Shown piece after piece: positions 1 through 7,807 of a stretch of DNA of 13,498 nt. Both the position numbers and the translations under genes were made by a program. Where the stretch lies: the NCBI GenBank assembly GCA_041738505.1, contig JBGSPQ010000027.1:1-13498 (forward strand). The letters are read 5' to 3'. This DNA is from JBGSPQ01 sp041738505 (GTDB lineage: Bacteria; Patescibacteriota; Gracilibacteria; UBA1369). Below the pieces are notes generated by a model. The model searched no databases and was not told the origin of the DNA. It saw nothing but the letters and a program-made list of their open reading frames with translations. How positions within the stretch are numbered: the stretch's first letter is position 1; every line of letters starts with the position of its first letter.

Positions 1-2
1 AT

Positions 3-107
3 GTTAAATATTATAATCATGTAAGACTCCATTCTGCGCTTAAAATAGACAAAACTTCTTACACTCCTTGCCAAAGACTAAAAAGGTTTCTTGATGCAGA
101 AGTGTAA
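3..107 (+). CDS. Integrase-core (DDE) transposase, C-terminal fragment cut by the window edge
   Basis: The frame starting at base 3 is open from the window edge to a TAA at 105-107 and encodes 34 residues. It reads VKYYNHVRLHSALKID, then TSYTPCQRLKRFLDAEV. The pattern YYN-x2-R-x-HSAL followed about eight residues later by TP-x2-RL is the typical C-terminal end of the rve/integrase core of IS3- and IS481-like transposases, just after the catalytic glutamate. The catalytic D, D and E residues would lie left of the window, so I cannot say whether the enzyme is intact. The stop codon falls within an inverted repeat that probably marks the right end of the insertion sequence. The family is not decided by this fragment; the assignment to an integrase-core transposase rests on this one motif. 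Confidence 0.72.
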   Translation, partial: VKYYNHVRLHSALKIDKTSYTPCQRLKRFLDAEV

Positions 108-129
108 ACAACCCGTTGATTTTTTACAC
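102..129. repeat. Putative right end of an insertion sequence with internal dyad
   Basis: GTGTAAA (102-108) and TTTACAC (123-129) form a perfect 7-bp inverted repeat around an AT-rich centre that includes a smaller CAA/TTG dyad. The transposase stop TAA (105-107) lies in the left arm and the HNH-remnant stop (124-126, minus strand) lies in the right arm. The outer edge reads ACA on the plus strand, which is TGT read inwards, as at the ends of many integrase-core IS elements. I infer that the IS ends near 128-129. The left end and target duplication are outside the window, so this is not proven. A weak bidirectional terminator is the alternative, but the stem is poor. Confidence 0.45.
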
Positions 130-597
130 GCGCACGCCCTCGCAGGGCTTAGTACAGCCTTTTTCATTTTCAAACATGTCAATTTGCGGTCGCACGCTTT
201 GCTGTTTGATTTCTCTAACCTTTATTTCAAGCGCTTTTTGTGAAAGAGTCGTGACCACTCCGGCTATCTGTGCCTGATTTTCTTTTGTCGCGATGGCGGT
301 GATACGGCAAAGCTTGTTCACGCTCACCCGCCCTTCAATCAACATTTTCTGCAAAACGGGTTTGTCTTCAAGCTTTCTGCAAACACTAAACACCCGATTC
401 ACTTGGTCGCGGCTTAGCCCGCCGATGATCCGCGCGAAATCGTAAATCGTTTCAAATCCTCTGCGCTCGTACAGACGCCTGCGATTCACCTCCGGTAGCA
501 ATCCTTCAAATTTATGCTTTGCTTCCAGGGCTCGCAAACCCCATTTTTTGCACTCCGCGTACAGTTCCTTGTCCGACATTTTTTGATAATTATTCAT
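124..597 (-). pseudogene. HNH-endonuclease family protein, N-terminal half only (truncated by IS)
   Basis: This 157-residue frame starts at ATG 597, with an alternative ATG at 579 giving MSDKELY. It matches the helical, DUF222-like N-terminal domain that I associate with CPR HNH endonucleases: SDKELY near residue 8, then FEGLLPEVNRRRLYERRGF, FARIIGGLSRDQVNRVF, a KLEDKPVL segment and GRVSVNKLCRI with ATKENQ. Full-length members usually continue into a C-terminal HNH zinc-finger nuclease. Here the protein stops soon after IDMFENEKG, and no HNH motif appears in any minus-strand frame between the stop and the window edge. The stop lies in the putative IS end, and the last residues GVRV straddle the proposed junction, so insertion explains the loss. 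It is probably a nuclease-dead remnant; a retained DNA-binding or regulatory role is possible. There is no clear Shine-Dalgarno sequence. Confidence 0.7.
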
Positions 598-622
598 AAA
601 ATTTATTAAGTGATTGCTTAAA

Positions 623-650
623 ATACTAGCAGTAATAAGCCTTTATTCAA
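623..650 (-). promoter_or_regulatory. Possible promoter of the HNH-family remnant
   Basis: On the minus strand TTGAAT (650-645) is followed after 16 nt by TAGTAT (628-623), giving a start of transcription about 20-25 nt before the ATG at 597. The match is moderate, and this AT-rich stretch could show such boxes by chance. Confidence 0.35.
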
Positions 651-774
651 CCATTCCCGCTTGCACATGACTGTCAACGTCTGTCGTAGTCGGCGCTACT
701 GTAAGCCAAAAACAGGCGTCGCGCCCGGCGGCCCGCGCAATGAATTGTGTCCAAATCTGTATGTTCGTATAACC

Positions 775-847
775 GCGGATATGAGGTTCGCCCTCGGCTC
801 GGGGCTCTCTCAAATTGCTCCCTTCGGTCGCAACTTCTCATATCCGC
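775..847. repeat. Long inverted repeat able to form a hairpin
   Basis: GCGGATATGAG (775-785) is the exact reverse complement of CTCATATCCGC (837-847). The 51-nt interior read on the minus strand contains two related GC-rich stretches, GCGACCGAAGGGAGCAA and GAGCCGAGGGCGAAC, resembling the degenerate repeats of REP-like intergenic elements. No T-run follows either side, so it is not a standard terminator. It ends about 55 bp upstream of the operon's -35 box. Confidence 0.5.
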
Positions 848-902
848 AAACATTATGGGAACAACCGTCCTCTCCGCAAAAATCGAAGCCTTTTTTGTAT
901 AA

Positions 903-931
903 TTGTCAATTTGGCGCAAATGTGCTATAAT
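903..931 (+). promoter_or_regulatory. Promoter of the giant-protein operon
   Basis: TTGTCA (903-908) and TATAAT (926-931) are separated by exactly 17 nt, and TGC directly precedes the -10 box, making it an extended -10. This is one mismatch from the sigma70-type consensus. Initiation near 938 would leave a leader of about 32 nt before the ATG at 970. A second TATAAT at 898-903 lacks a comparable -35 box. Confidence 0.72.
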
Positions 932-956
932 TTTTAGATTTTCAATAAATACAAAT

Positions 957-964
957 AACAAAAA
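957..964 (+). promoter_or_regulatory. AACAAAAA leader motif in place of a Shine-Dalgarno sequence (127-aa gene)
   Basis: AACAAAAA ends 5 nt before the ATG at 970, and no purine-rich Shine-Dalgarno sequence is present. The same octamer occurs at the same place before the next two genes of the operon. A role in ribosome recruitment, for example through S1 or an unpaired leader, is inferred. Confidence 0.45.
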
Positions 965-969
965 TAAAA

Positions 970-1353
970 ATGGAAACAAAAATCACAGACAAAGTCTATC
1001 TGGCAATGCAGGAGGAAATTAAATCCATGCTTGTGCAGGCTTTTAAAATCAAGGCTATCGGGGTGGAGGATCTGCTGGCGATTTTGTTTATTCTGGGTCA
1101 GACAAACAACTCGCTGGAGCTGGAGACTTTTGTTGATATTTTCAGTGATTCTTTTCCGGTTTTGAAAGATTACGAGGTTGGCAAAAGGTCGGAGGCGAAA
1201 AGCGGGCTGGAGGAAAAAGTGAGGCAAATCGTCACCAAAATGGTTGCGCAGGATCCGCTTAAGGCCACCGAAATCGCCAAGACGGCCTTGAAGCCGGGCA
1301 TGACCTGGGACGAGCTGATTAAAGAGTTTCCGGAAATTGAAAACGCCGCATAG
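970..1353 (+). CDS. Hypothetical 127-aa helical protein, first gene of the operon
   Basis: I do not recognise the family. The protein has 127 residues and no signal peptide or clear membrane span; VEDLLAILFILGQ around residues 32-44 is an amphipathic or hydrophobic helix. The rest is charged and predicted helical, with KSGLEEKVRQIVTKMVAQDP in the second half and an acidic tail after PGMTWDELIKEFPEIE. The start is the first ATG about 40 nt downstream of a strong promoter and 5 nt after the AACAAAAA motif. The stop lies 64 bp before the giant gene, in the same direction and with a similar leader, so the two are probably co-transcribed. A small cytoplasmic partner of the giant protein is a guess from position only. 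A long antisense frame over it is a shadow. Confidence 0.75.
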   Translation: METKITDKVYLAMQEEIKSMLVQAFKIKAIGVEDLLAILFILGQTNNSLELETFVDIFSDSFPVLKDYEVGKRSEAKSGLEEKVRQIVTKMVAQDPLKATEIAKTALKPGMTWDELIKEFPEIENAA

Positions 1354-1404
1354 AAAAACCGGCGATATTGGCAAAGCTTAAAAATCAAAATAATAAAAAT
1401 TTTA

Positions 1405-1412
1405 AACAAAAA
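1405..1412 (+). promoter_or_regulatory. AACAAAAA leader motif (giant gene)
   Basis: The octamer ends 5 nt before the ATG at 1418 in an A/T-rich leader with no Shine-Dalgarno sequence, repeating the arrangement before the 127-aa gene. Confidence 0.45.
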
Positions 1413-1417
1413 CCAAA

Positions 1418-4400
1418 ATGGCAGACGCAGATAAAAAAATCCGTTCGGATTTAACCCCCGAAGAGCAGGGGCAGATAGAGGCCGCTGTGCTGGGTAAAGA
1501 AGATCTTAAAGGTCTTCGCTCTCCCGAGATGGTAAACAAAATCGTTAATATTCTGAAAACGGATGGTGAATCGTTTATTGACGGTTTTAAAAGAATTGAA
1601 AAACTTATTGATGATATGGAATTGTCGGATGAAGAAAGAGATCAAATGGATAGACGGATTACAGCGCTTATTGCAAACGCCCTGATTAAGAATAGGAAAA
1701 TAATCAACAAAAAAAGGGAGCTTTTAAAAGCGGATACAGATAAAAAAATAAATCGTTTAAAGACAAATCCCTTCTATAAAAAAGCGCTTAAAGATATTCA
1801 GAAACAATTTGACGAAGGTAAAATTGTCGCGAAACAGGCGCAGGCAATGAGAAAAGATCTGGATAAAAAGTTTATAAAAGATGCTCTGGACAAGGAAACC
1901 GGGAAGGAAATGTCTTTGGTTAAATCTTTGGATAAGTTGATCTGGCTTTTGGATAATACTCCCGAGCATATTGATGATATTCGCGCGCAGTTTGAAAAAT
2001 ATGAAAAAGCGGCGGAAGGCGGGAAAAAGACCGAAGGGGAGAAGAAAACGGAAGATGATAAAAAATCGGGGGTGAAACCTCCCGAAACGGAAGAAGAACG
2101 AAAAAAGAAAGAAGCCGAAGCAAAAGCCGCGGAGGGCGGGAAAAAGACCGAAGGGGAGAAGAAAACAGAAGATGATAAAAAAACCGGGGTGAAACCTCCC
2201 GAAACGGAAGAAGAACGAAAGAAAAAAGAAACCGAAGCGAAGGCCGCCGAGGAGGAACGGAAGAAGAAAGAAGCTGCGGCAGCGGCCGCAAAAGCCGCCG
2301 AGATGGAGAGCAGAAAAGGCATTCCAAGGTATCTTGAGATAAAAGATCCGGACGCTTTTGATTCGCCCGAGGATATCCGCAACGCCGAAATGAAATGGGC
2401 CGGTGTTGTAAATGATCTGGGCCGAAAACCTCGAGAAACGGATGAATTGTTCTGGACGCCGAATGCCAAGGATAAAAAGCCGGTGCCTTTAACTCCCGTG
2501 GAAGTCGGCGCTTTTAAGCAATTCCGGGAGTTTATGAAGAATCAGGGTGCGCAGGAAAAGAGACTGACGGATGAGCTTAAGAAAATCAGCATTCCGCTGA
2601 CCGTGCCAATGGGTGGCAAGAAGATTACCCGCACGGGGGAGGAACTGAATCCGTTGTTTGAAGAGGCGGCGGAAACGGCTTTGAGGACGCTTTTAAAGGA
2701 CTTGCCCAAAAAAGACGAGGCTCTGCTTTTTTACGTTTTGGGTGTCCCCGATAAGGTAAAGGCTTTTGATAAACTGCTGAATATTATTAAATTTCAGACT
2801 AAAGTTGACGTTCCGGGAAGAACCGCGGTTTATGAGGAGGAGCTGGACGAGGCCGGTAAAGCCCTGTTGATGCCGATGTCCGAATTTGTGGCCAAGCACC
2901 ATGAGTTTGGCGAAAGAATGGTGACGGCGGCGTATGATGTTTTAAACAGACTGCATAAGAAATATGCCGGAGCTTATGCGGATGTGGAGACTTTCCGCGA
3001 AGTCCTGATTGGAGTGATCAAAACGCGCGGTAGAACGGCGCTTGATATTAGTGGAATTAATGTTGACGCGGATGTCGCTAAGGATATTTACGGTGCATTT
3101 TTGATTTTGAAGGACGACCATGTGGGGGAAAAGGAAATTCTGGCTTTATTGATTGCATTGAGAGCCAATCCTCCTTTTGTTTACGACTTGGTAAATACCA
3201 CCGACGGGTGGGTTAAAGGTAATAAAAAAACCGGGATGTACGTACTGGAGGACTTTGCGATTGACGGCGCGATATATTTTGAAGTTAAGGATAAGCTGGG
3301 CTTAAGCACGGCACGTTTTAATAAATTTATTATCGCTGCGGCTCCGGTTTTTGAAAAGCTCCGCAGTATGATTGAAAGTAAAAAAGACAAAGGCGAAGAG
3401 CTGACCCCCGCGGAAGTTACGGCTGCGATTCCGGGCTTTACTCCGGAGGATTTTGAGATTTTTAAAAAGATGACGGATATTCCGCTGTGGACCGACAAGG
3501 TGGGACATGCCTTTAAATACGCGCTTTATCTGGAGGATGAGGGCGACCGCAAGGTTCCCATTATTAAGGAAATTCAGGGGCCGGAGACCAATGAGATTAA
3601 TGTTACTTTTGTGAATGTGGAGGAGAAACTCCGAAGAATCGCGGGCAGGCTGGCCGATGAAAGGCTGGACCAGGAGCTAAAGGAGCTGGGACCGCAGGGA
3701 TGGAAGGAGCTTTGGAGGATGGATAAAATCGCCGCCAAATGGTGGAAACGGAACGCGATGGAGGGTTATAGAGAAAAGTATAGGGAGGACTTTATGAGAA
3801 GGCTGAAAGAAGATCCCAAGTACAGAACGGAATTGATGGGACTGACCAGGCCGGAAGTGAAACCGGGCGGACTGGGGGCGAAAATGAGCGGCGCGGTGCC
3901 GGCTCCGGGCACTCGGGAAAATATTAATGCCGATCTGGACGCGATTGCCGAGAAGTTTGGCATTGCCTGGGAGGAGGGAGACACGGAATCTTATCTGACG
4001 GAAAACGAAAGGACACCGGAAGCGCTGGCAAATGTACAAGTGCAGGAAGCCATTAAACAGCTTTGTAAGGATTTTGAAAATGACACGGTGGACGAAGCCG
4101 GTTTTAGAGACAGGGTGCGCAACAATATTATTCCCATGATTCAGGCGATGCAGGATCCGCCGGACAGCGCTATTGTGGCATTTCTGGAAGAAAGCGGTTC
4201 AACGAAGGCGGATATTGATAAGCTGGGCCTGCTGGACAAAATGAAGGCGCACAAGGCGGGATTGATTGCTTTGGATTTGAATAATCTGAATGTTAATTTG
4301 CGGCTTGGAAGGGCGATGAATGTGGATGTGAAGACGGAGGTTAAAAATCTGGGATGGTTGGACAGGGCTTCGCGAAGCATTGTGGAAAGGGCACAAAGAA

Positions 4401-7400
4401 ATAAATTTCTGGGAAGATTTATCAGCCCCGCCACGATGGCCGTTGTTGGCTACGGGTTGGGAAATGTTATTGGTCAACTGGCGACAAGCTCCACGGTGAG
4501 AGCGGCAACTTTGCTTTCTCTGGGAATTGCCGCGCCCAGTCTGGCACCCGCGCTTGCGGGTATTGCCGGGGCATGTCTGGTGGGTGGCGCTTTTGCAGGG
4601 TTGCGTCAACGCAAGGAGGTTTTGGGCTTGAAGGCGATGAAAGAGCGCAGGGAGGCGCTGGGATATGCACCCGCCAATGACACCAAAGGGCTACCTCTTT
4701 CCAAAATTGAACGGGATATGGAATCGCAGGACGTGCTGTATACCAAGGAGCCCGCGAGTGTTTTAATTAACAATATAGTATCGGCGCCGGACTATAACGC
4801 GAGAATTACCGCAATGGCTGAAGCGATTGTCAGGAATGAGATTTCGGAGATGGGTGTTTCGGCCGAGGAGAGCGAAAGAGTGGACTTAATTAAATTTGAA
4901 AAAGACAGCGACACCACGGTGGAGCAACAAAGGTTTGCTTTGTTAAGAGCCATTTCACAGGGAAAAATTGACGCGCGGGGAGCAAATCCGGCCGCGGATG
5001 CCGATTTGGCGGCGGCGGTTGCAACAAGAAGGGATGCGATTGTACAGCAGATGAGGGGTCAGGAAACCAAGTTTAACAGGCTGAAGAGATGGGAGACTTT
5101 GAAAGCGGCCGGGGTGGGCGCGGCAATCGCGGGTGTGGTTTCCGGTGCCGCGGTGCTTATTTCCCACTACTCGGGAGCGCTTAGCGAAACAACCAGCAAG
5201 ACCGTTAATCTTACGCCGGCGGGTCCCACAACTCCGGCGGCTTTCCAGAACGCGCTTGTTGCATACGGAGTAGCGCCGGCCGACGCCAGTAGAATAGTGA
5301 GCATGGCAGCCTTTGATCCGGCCACAGGACATATTACCGCCGCATCGGCCGCAGCGATCAAATCGGCTTACGGTATTGATGTTACCGGTATGCTGGCACC
5401 GGGCGGAATAAATCTGATTCCGGTGGGATTGAACGGCGGACTGCATATGAATCAGGCCGATTTGATCAGGGAAGTGCACGCAATCAATCCCTCTATTTCC
5501 AGCGGCATACATTTTGATCCGGTGACGGGCAGGCTAACATCCGCCAGTGATGCTTTATTGAGATCAAATAACTTTAGCGTGGCCGAACATTTGTCCACAA
5601 CGGGGGGAACGGGTACGGCGCCATTTACGCCGGGCCCCGGCTGGACAACGATCAGCAAAATTAATTTCAACGATAATATGCCCCATACTCCGGGGAGCCA
5701 TATTCTGGATGAACTAAAATTATGGTGGAACGGCAGACCCGCACTGGGGTCGGACGGCAACTACCATTTTACGGTCAAAGATATGTTTAACCCGAGCGCG
5801 GCGCATTCCCATTTGCCGCCCGGAGTAACGATGCCGGCAGACCCGACCGCCCTTAAGATAGGAATGCAGGTTGATGCGGGAGGTACAAATTACTGGAAAT
5901 TCTTTACTCCCGATTCAAGCGGCGACATTAAAATCCCGCCCTCATATTTTGATCATGCGAGCATCGGTCCGGTTCCCCGCGGAGGATCCGTTCTTCCCGG
6001 ACTGAAAACGGACGCCATGGCGGTGATGTTTGACGACAAAAACGGAACAACACAGGTATTGGCTTCCGTAAGAGGACAGGGAGGCTTCGCTCCGCCAACT
6101 GACTCGATTGATTTTACCGGAGAATTTTTGAAACCGGAAAAATTGCCCGACATAACGGAACTGGGCGCGACGGCAACCACACAAGAGGTTACCGCCTGGG
6201 CCGCCGCAGTTCCCGTAGCCGGCGCCCCAATGAAACATCTGGAGTATGGGAAAAAGAAAGTTCCGCCTCCACCAACCTATTATACCGGATCAACGCCGTC
6301 CAATATCCGCAAAAGATTGAAACCTCGCCCTCCGGTTCCCACATATTCGGGTTCCTCTCCCGAGGCCATACGCGATAGGTTAAGCCCCGGCGTGGATCCC
6401 ACCGGATCGCCCGCAGGCACACCGCCGGCTTCACCGCATGTTGCTCTTTCAACAAGCAGAACGGTGGACTCCGAGCGCAAAGAAATTACGGATTATATAG
6501 ACAACCTTTCACCCGAATGGAAGGAACGCGCGGAAAAAGTGGCGGAACAGATGCCTCCGATGGATGAAAACTGCCGCGTAACGGTAAATATTCCCGCCTA
6601 CCGGGAGGAAGCCATTATTTACAATACGCTGGAGGAATACACGAAACAGGTGGACGCGGACGGTAAAAAACTGGATCCTTCCGTTTATGAAATAAACGTG
6701 CTGGTAAATATGGAAGAGGGTGATACTCCCGATAGAACCGCGGAGGAAGTCAAACGTTTCAGCGCCGATCATCCCGAGTTTAAAATTCACGTGGCTAACA
6801 TTATCTTTCCCAAAGGAAAAGGGGGAGTGGGAGCCACACGTAAAGCTCTGACGGATGCGGTATTGCAGAGATCAACCAAAAGACCGGCTCAGGCGGGTCC
6901 TTTATATATTGAATCGGAGGACGCCGATCATACCAAAGTGGATCGCAAAACGGTCGTGAATGTTATTGAAAAACTTGATAAAAATCCTCAACTGGACGCC
7001 TTAAGGGGGGTTCAGGACAGAACTCCGGAAATTATGATGCAGAACGATTTGTTCTTTCTTTCCCGAAGGGCATGGGATTTTGGCGAAATTGAAATGCGCA
7101 GGCAAAAGTACAGGCCCGAATCATCGGATACCGCCGATTTTACATGGAACAGGGTGATTACCGGCGGATGGAACACCGCTTACACGGCCGAATCGTATGC
7201 TTTAATCAACGGCTATGATCCCGACATGAAAATGGGCGAGGATATGTTTATCGGGCAGTCCATTTCCGTATTGAGAGGAAGCACCGACGCGGACGGCAAG
7301 GTTAAACCAAATACGTCCACAATAACAACGGTAAAGTCCAGAACCGATTCCAGCCCGAGACGCTTTTTAATGTCTTTTATTGCCGGAAAAGGCCCTTATG

Positions 7401-7780
7401 ATGACTTTGGAAATACCGATGAAGAAAAAAAATTGCGGGCAAAAAAGATGGAGGATTTGTTGTCCGAGGCGTCCCCATACGCCGAATTAAGCGAATCCAA
7501 CAAACCGCGACTGGAGCAGGAAATGAGAGGTCTTGGCAATTTTATGCTGGAAAGAACTCCCGATGAGGCCGCTTTTCGCAAGTCTTTTGGAAGGGTGTTA
7601 TTTTTCCTTGGATTTAAGAAAGGCGACTTTGATTTGTCAATTACCAAAGACGCGGATGGTAAGAATCATGTTGAAATAAAAGTAAACAAAATTGATAATG
7701 TAAAGGCGGCTCTGGAAGACTATAAAAAAGATCCCAAATATAAGAAGCGTTATGCGAAACAGGACGCTATGGGGAGTTAA
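1418..7780 (+). CDS. Giant 2120-aa membrane-associated protein with C-terminal GT2-type glycosyltransferase domain
   Basis: A single open frame of 2120 residues. Residues 1-195 are charged and helical. Residues 197-274 are two copies of a 39-residue Lys/Glu-rich repeat, followed by an EERKKKE/Ala linker to about 297. Residues 300-1000 are mostly helical with no family I can name. A Gly/Ala-rich hydrophobic zone spans 1004-1062, room for two or three membrane helices, and another lies at 1230-1249. Residues 1250-1700 are rich in Gly, Pro and Thr and contain two pairs of repeats. Residues about 1715-1970 form a GT-A fold: VNIPAYREE (1723-1731), KGKGG (1799-1803), a DxD-like ESEDADH (1832-1838), and INGYDPDM then GEDM (1940-1943). 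Such domains transfer sugar from a nucleotide-sugar donor. The tail is charged. The acceptor is unknown. Following the positive-inside rule, RLKRWETLK before the 1230 segment would place the C-terminus outside, which is odd for a nucleotide-sugar enzyme. Confidence 0.85.
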   Translation: MADADKKIRSDLTPEEQGQIEAAVLGKEDLKGLRSPEMVNKIVNILKTDGESFIDGFKRIEKLIDDMELSDEERDQMDRRITALIANALIKNRKIINKKRELLKADTDKKINRLKTNPFYKKALKDIQKQFDEGKIVAKQAQAMRKDLDKKFIKDALDKETGKEMSLVKSLDKLIWLLDNTPEHIDDIRAQFEKYEKAAEGGKKTEGEKKTEDDKKSGVKPPETEEERKKKEAEAKAAEGGKKTEGEKKTEDDKKTGVKPPETEEERKKKETEAKAAEEERKKKEAAAAAAKAAEMESRKGIPRYLEIKDPDAFDSPEDIRNAEMKWAGVVNDLGRKPRETDELFWTPNAKDKKPVPLTPVEVGAFKQFREFMKNQGAQEKRLTDELKKISIPLTVPMGGKKITRTGEELNPLFEEAAETALRTLLKDLPKKDEALLFYVLGVPDKVKAFDKLLNIIKFQTKVDVPGRTAVYEEELDEAGKALLMPMSEFVAKHHEFGERMVTAAYDVLNRLHKKYAGAYADVETFREVLIGVIKTRGRTALDISGINVDADVAKDIYGAFLILKDDHVGEKEILALLIALRANPPFVYDLVNTTDGWVKGNKKTGMYVLEDFAIDGAIYFEVKDKLGLSTARFNKFIIAAAPVFEKLRSMIESKKDKGEELTPAEVTAAIPGFTPEDFEIFKKMTDIPLWTDKVGHAFKYALYLEDEGDRKVPIIKEIQGPETNEINVTFVNVEEKLRRIAGRLADERLDQELKELGPQGWKELWRMDKIAAKWWKRNAMEGYREKYREDFMRRLKEDPKYRTELMGLTRPEVKPGGLGAKMSGAVPAPGTRENINADLDAIAEKFGIAWEEGDTESYLTENERTPEALANVQVQEAIKQLCKDFENDTVDEAGFRDRVRNNIIPMIQAMQDPPDSAIVAFLEESGSTKADIDKLGLLDKMKAHKAGLIALDLNNLNVNLRLGRAMNVDVKTEVKNLGWLDRASRSIVERAQRNKFLGRFISPATMAVVGYGLGNVIGQLATSSTVRAATLLSLGIAAPSLAPALAGIAGACLVGGAFAGLRQRKEVLGLKAMKERREALGYAPANDTKGLPLSKIERDMESQDVLYTKEPASVLINNIVSAPDYNARITAMAEAIVRNEISEMGVSAEESERVDLIKFEKDSDTTVEQQRFALLRAISQGKIDARGANPAADADLAAAVATRRDAIVQQMRGQETKFNRLKRWETLKAAGVGAAIAGVVSGAAVLISHYSGALSETTSKTVNLTPAGPTTPAAFQNALVAYGVAPADASRIVSMAAFDPATGHITAASAAAIKSAYGIDVTGMLAPGGINLIPVGLNGGLHMNQADLIREVHAINPSISSGIHFDPVTGRLTSASDALLRSNNFSVAEHLSTTGGTGTAPFTPGPGWTTISKINFNDNMPHTPGSHILDELKLWWNGRPALGSDGNYHFTVKDMFNPSAAHSHLPPGVTMPADPTALKIGMQVDAGGTNYWKFFTPDSSGDIKIPPSYFDHASIGPVPRGGSVLPGLKTDAMAVMFDDKNGTTQVLASVRGQGGFAPPTDSIDFTGEFLKPEKLPDITELGATATTQEVTAWAAAVPVAGAPMKHLEYGKKKVPPPPTYYTGSTPSNIRKRLKPRPPVPTYSGSSPEAIRDRLSPGVDPTGSPAGTPPASPHVALSTSRTVDSERKEITDYIDNLSPEWKERAEKVAEQMPPMDENCRVTVNIPAYREEAIIYNTLEEYTKQVDADGKKLDPSVYEINVLVNMEEGDTPDRTAEEVKRFSADHPEFKIHVANIIFPKGKGGVGATRKALTDAVLQRSTKRPAQAGPLYIESEDADHTKVDRKTVVNVIEKLDKNPQLDALRGVQDRTPEIMMQNDLFFLSRRAWDFGEIEMRRQKYRPESSDTADFTWNRVITGGWNTAYTAESYALINGYDPDMKMGEDMFIGQSISVLRGSTDADGKVKPNTSTITTVKSRTDSSPRRFLMSFIAGKGPYDDFGNTDEEKKLRAKKMEDLLSEASPYAELSESNKPRLEQEMRGLGNFMLERTPDEAAFRKSFGRVLFFLGFKKGDFDLSITKDADGKNHVEIKVNKIDNVKAALEDYKKDPKYKKRYAKQDAMGS
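2006..2239 (+). repeat. Two tandem 117-bp repeats inside the giant gene
   Basis: Copies at 2006-2122 and 2123-2239 are in frame (39 codons each) and differ at about nine positions by my alignment. Each encodes KAAEGGKKTEGEKK, then TEDDKK, GVKPPETEEERKKKE and a short Glu/Ala end. A partial third copy (KAAEEERKKKE) follows. The product is a highly charged, probably extended or coiled segment. Near-identity at DNA level points to a recent duplication, and copy number may vary between strains. Confidence 0.85.
5225..5584 (+). repeat. Two diverged 67-residue repeats in the giant protein
   Basis: FDPATGHITAASAAAIKSAY (from residue 1299) and FDPVTGRLTSASDALLRSNN (from residue 1366) align at a 67-residue spacing, each preceded by a helical stretch. 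The copies are diverged at DNA level, so this is an old domain duplication just after the second hydrophobic segment. The limits given are approximate. Confidence 0.55.
6281..6406 (+). repeat. Two 21-residue proline-rich repeats before the glycosyltransferase domain
   Basis: YTGSTPSNIRKRLKPRPPVPT (residues 1622-1642, one residue longer than can be aligned gaplessly as a motif) is matched by YSGSSPEAIRDRLSPG from 1643. The shared pattern is Y-[TS]-G-S-[TS]-P-x2-IR-x-RL-x-P. A PPPP run precedes them. They look like a spacer or binding motif joining the repeat region to the glycosyltransferase domain. Confidence 0.6.
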
Positions 7781-7799
7781 CATAATTTATTAATCAATT

Positions 7800-7807
7800 A
7801 ACAAAAA
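7800..7807 (+). promoter_or_regulatory. AACAAAAA leader motif (99-aa gene)
   Basis: Third occurrence of the octamer, ending 4 nt before the ATG at 7812, in a 31-bp gap that has no Shine-Dalgarno sequence and no evident promoter. Confidence 0.45.

Larger units (their letters stand above)
598..969. other. 372-bp intergenic region without a supported gene
   Basis: Open frames on both strands in this stretch have no recognisable domain. The longest plus frame (661-930) starts with TTG and runs through the operon promoter, so I do not call it. The left 60 bp are AT-rich and hold a possible minus-strand promoter. The centre (about 710-850) is GC-richer and contains an 11-bp inverted repeat. The right end holds the operon promoter and an A-rich leader. 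No tRNA or rRNA signature is visible. The sharp change in composition suggests that the middle section is a separate element, perhaps a structured RNA or an interspersed repeat. Confidence 0.5.

Noticed and set aside
781..800. T-arm-like GGTTCGCCC suggesting a tRNA
   Set aside because: No matching five-base-pair stem, anticodon arm or acceptor stem around it.
661..930. 89-codon plus-strand frame in the intergenic region
   Set aside because: It starts with TTG, shows no domain or plausible protein pattern, and runs across the inverted repeat and the operon promoter.
674..979. 101-codon minus-strand frame in the same region
   Set aside because: It overlaps the promoter and start of the 127-aa gene, and its Phe/Leu-rich start is a translation of the A-rich leader.
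1798..2469. 223-codon minus-strand frame rich in Ser and Phe
   Set aside because: It is the antisense shadow of the Lys/Glu repeats of the giant gene, where GAA and AAG codons read backwards as TTC and CTT.
4955..5512. 185-codon minus-strand frame within the giant gene
   Set aside because: No recognisable family, and it lies opposite a segment with clear protein-level repeats on the plus strand.
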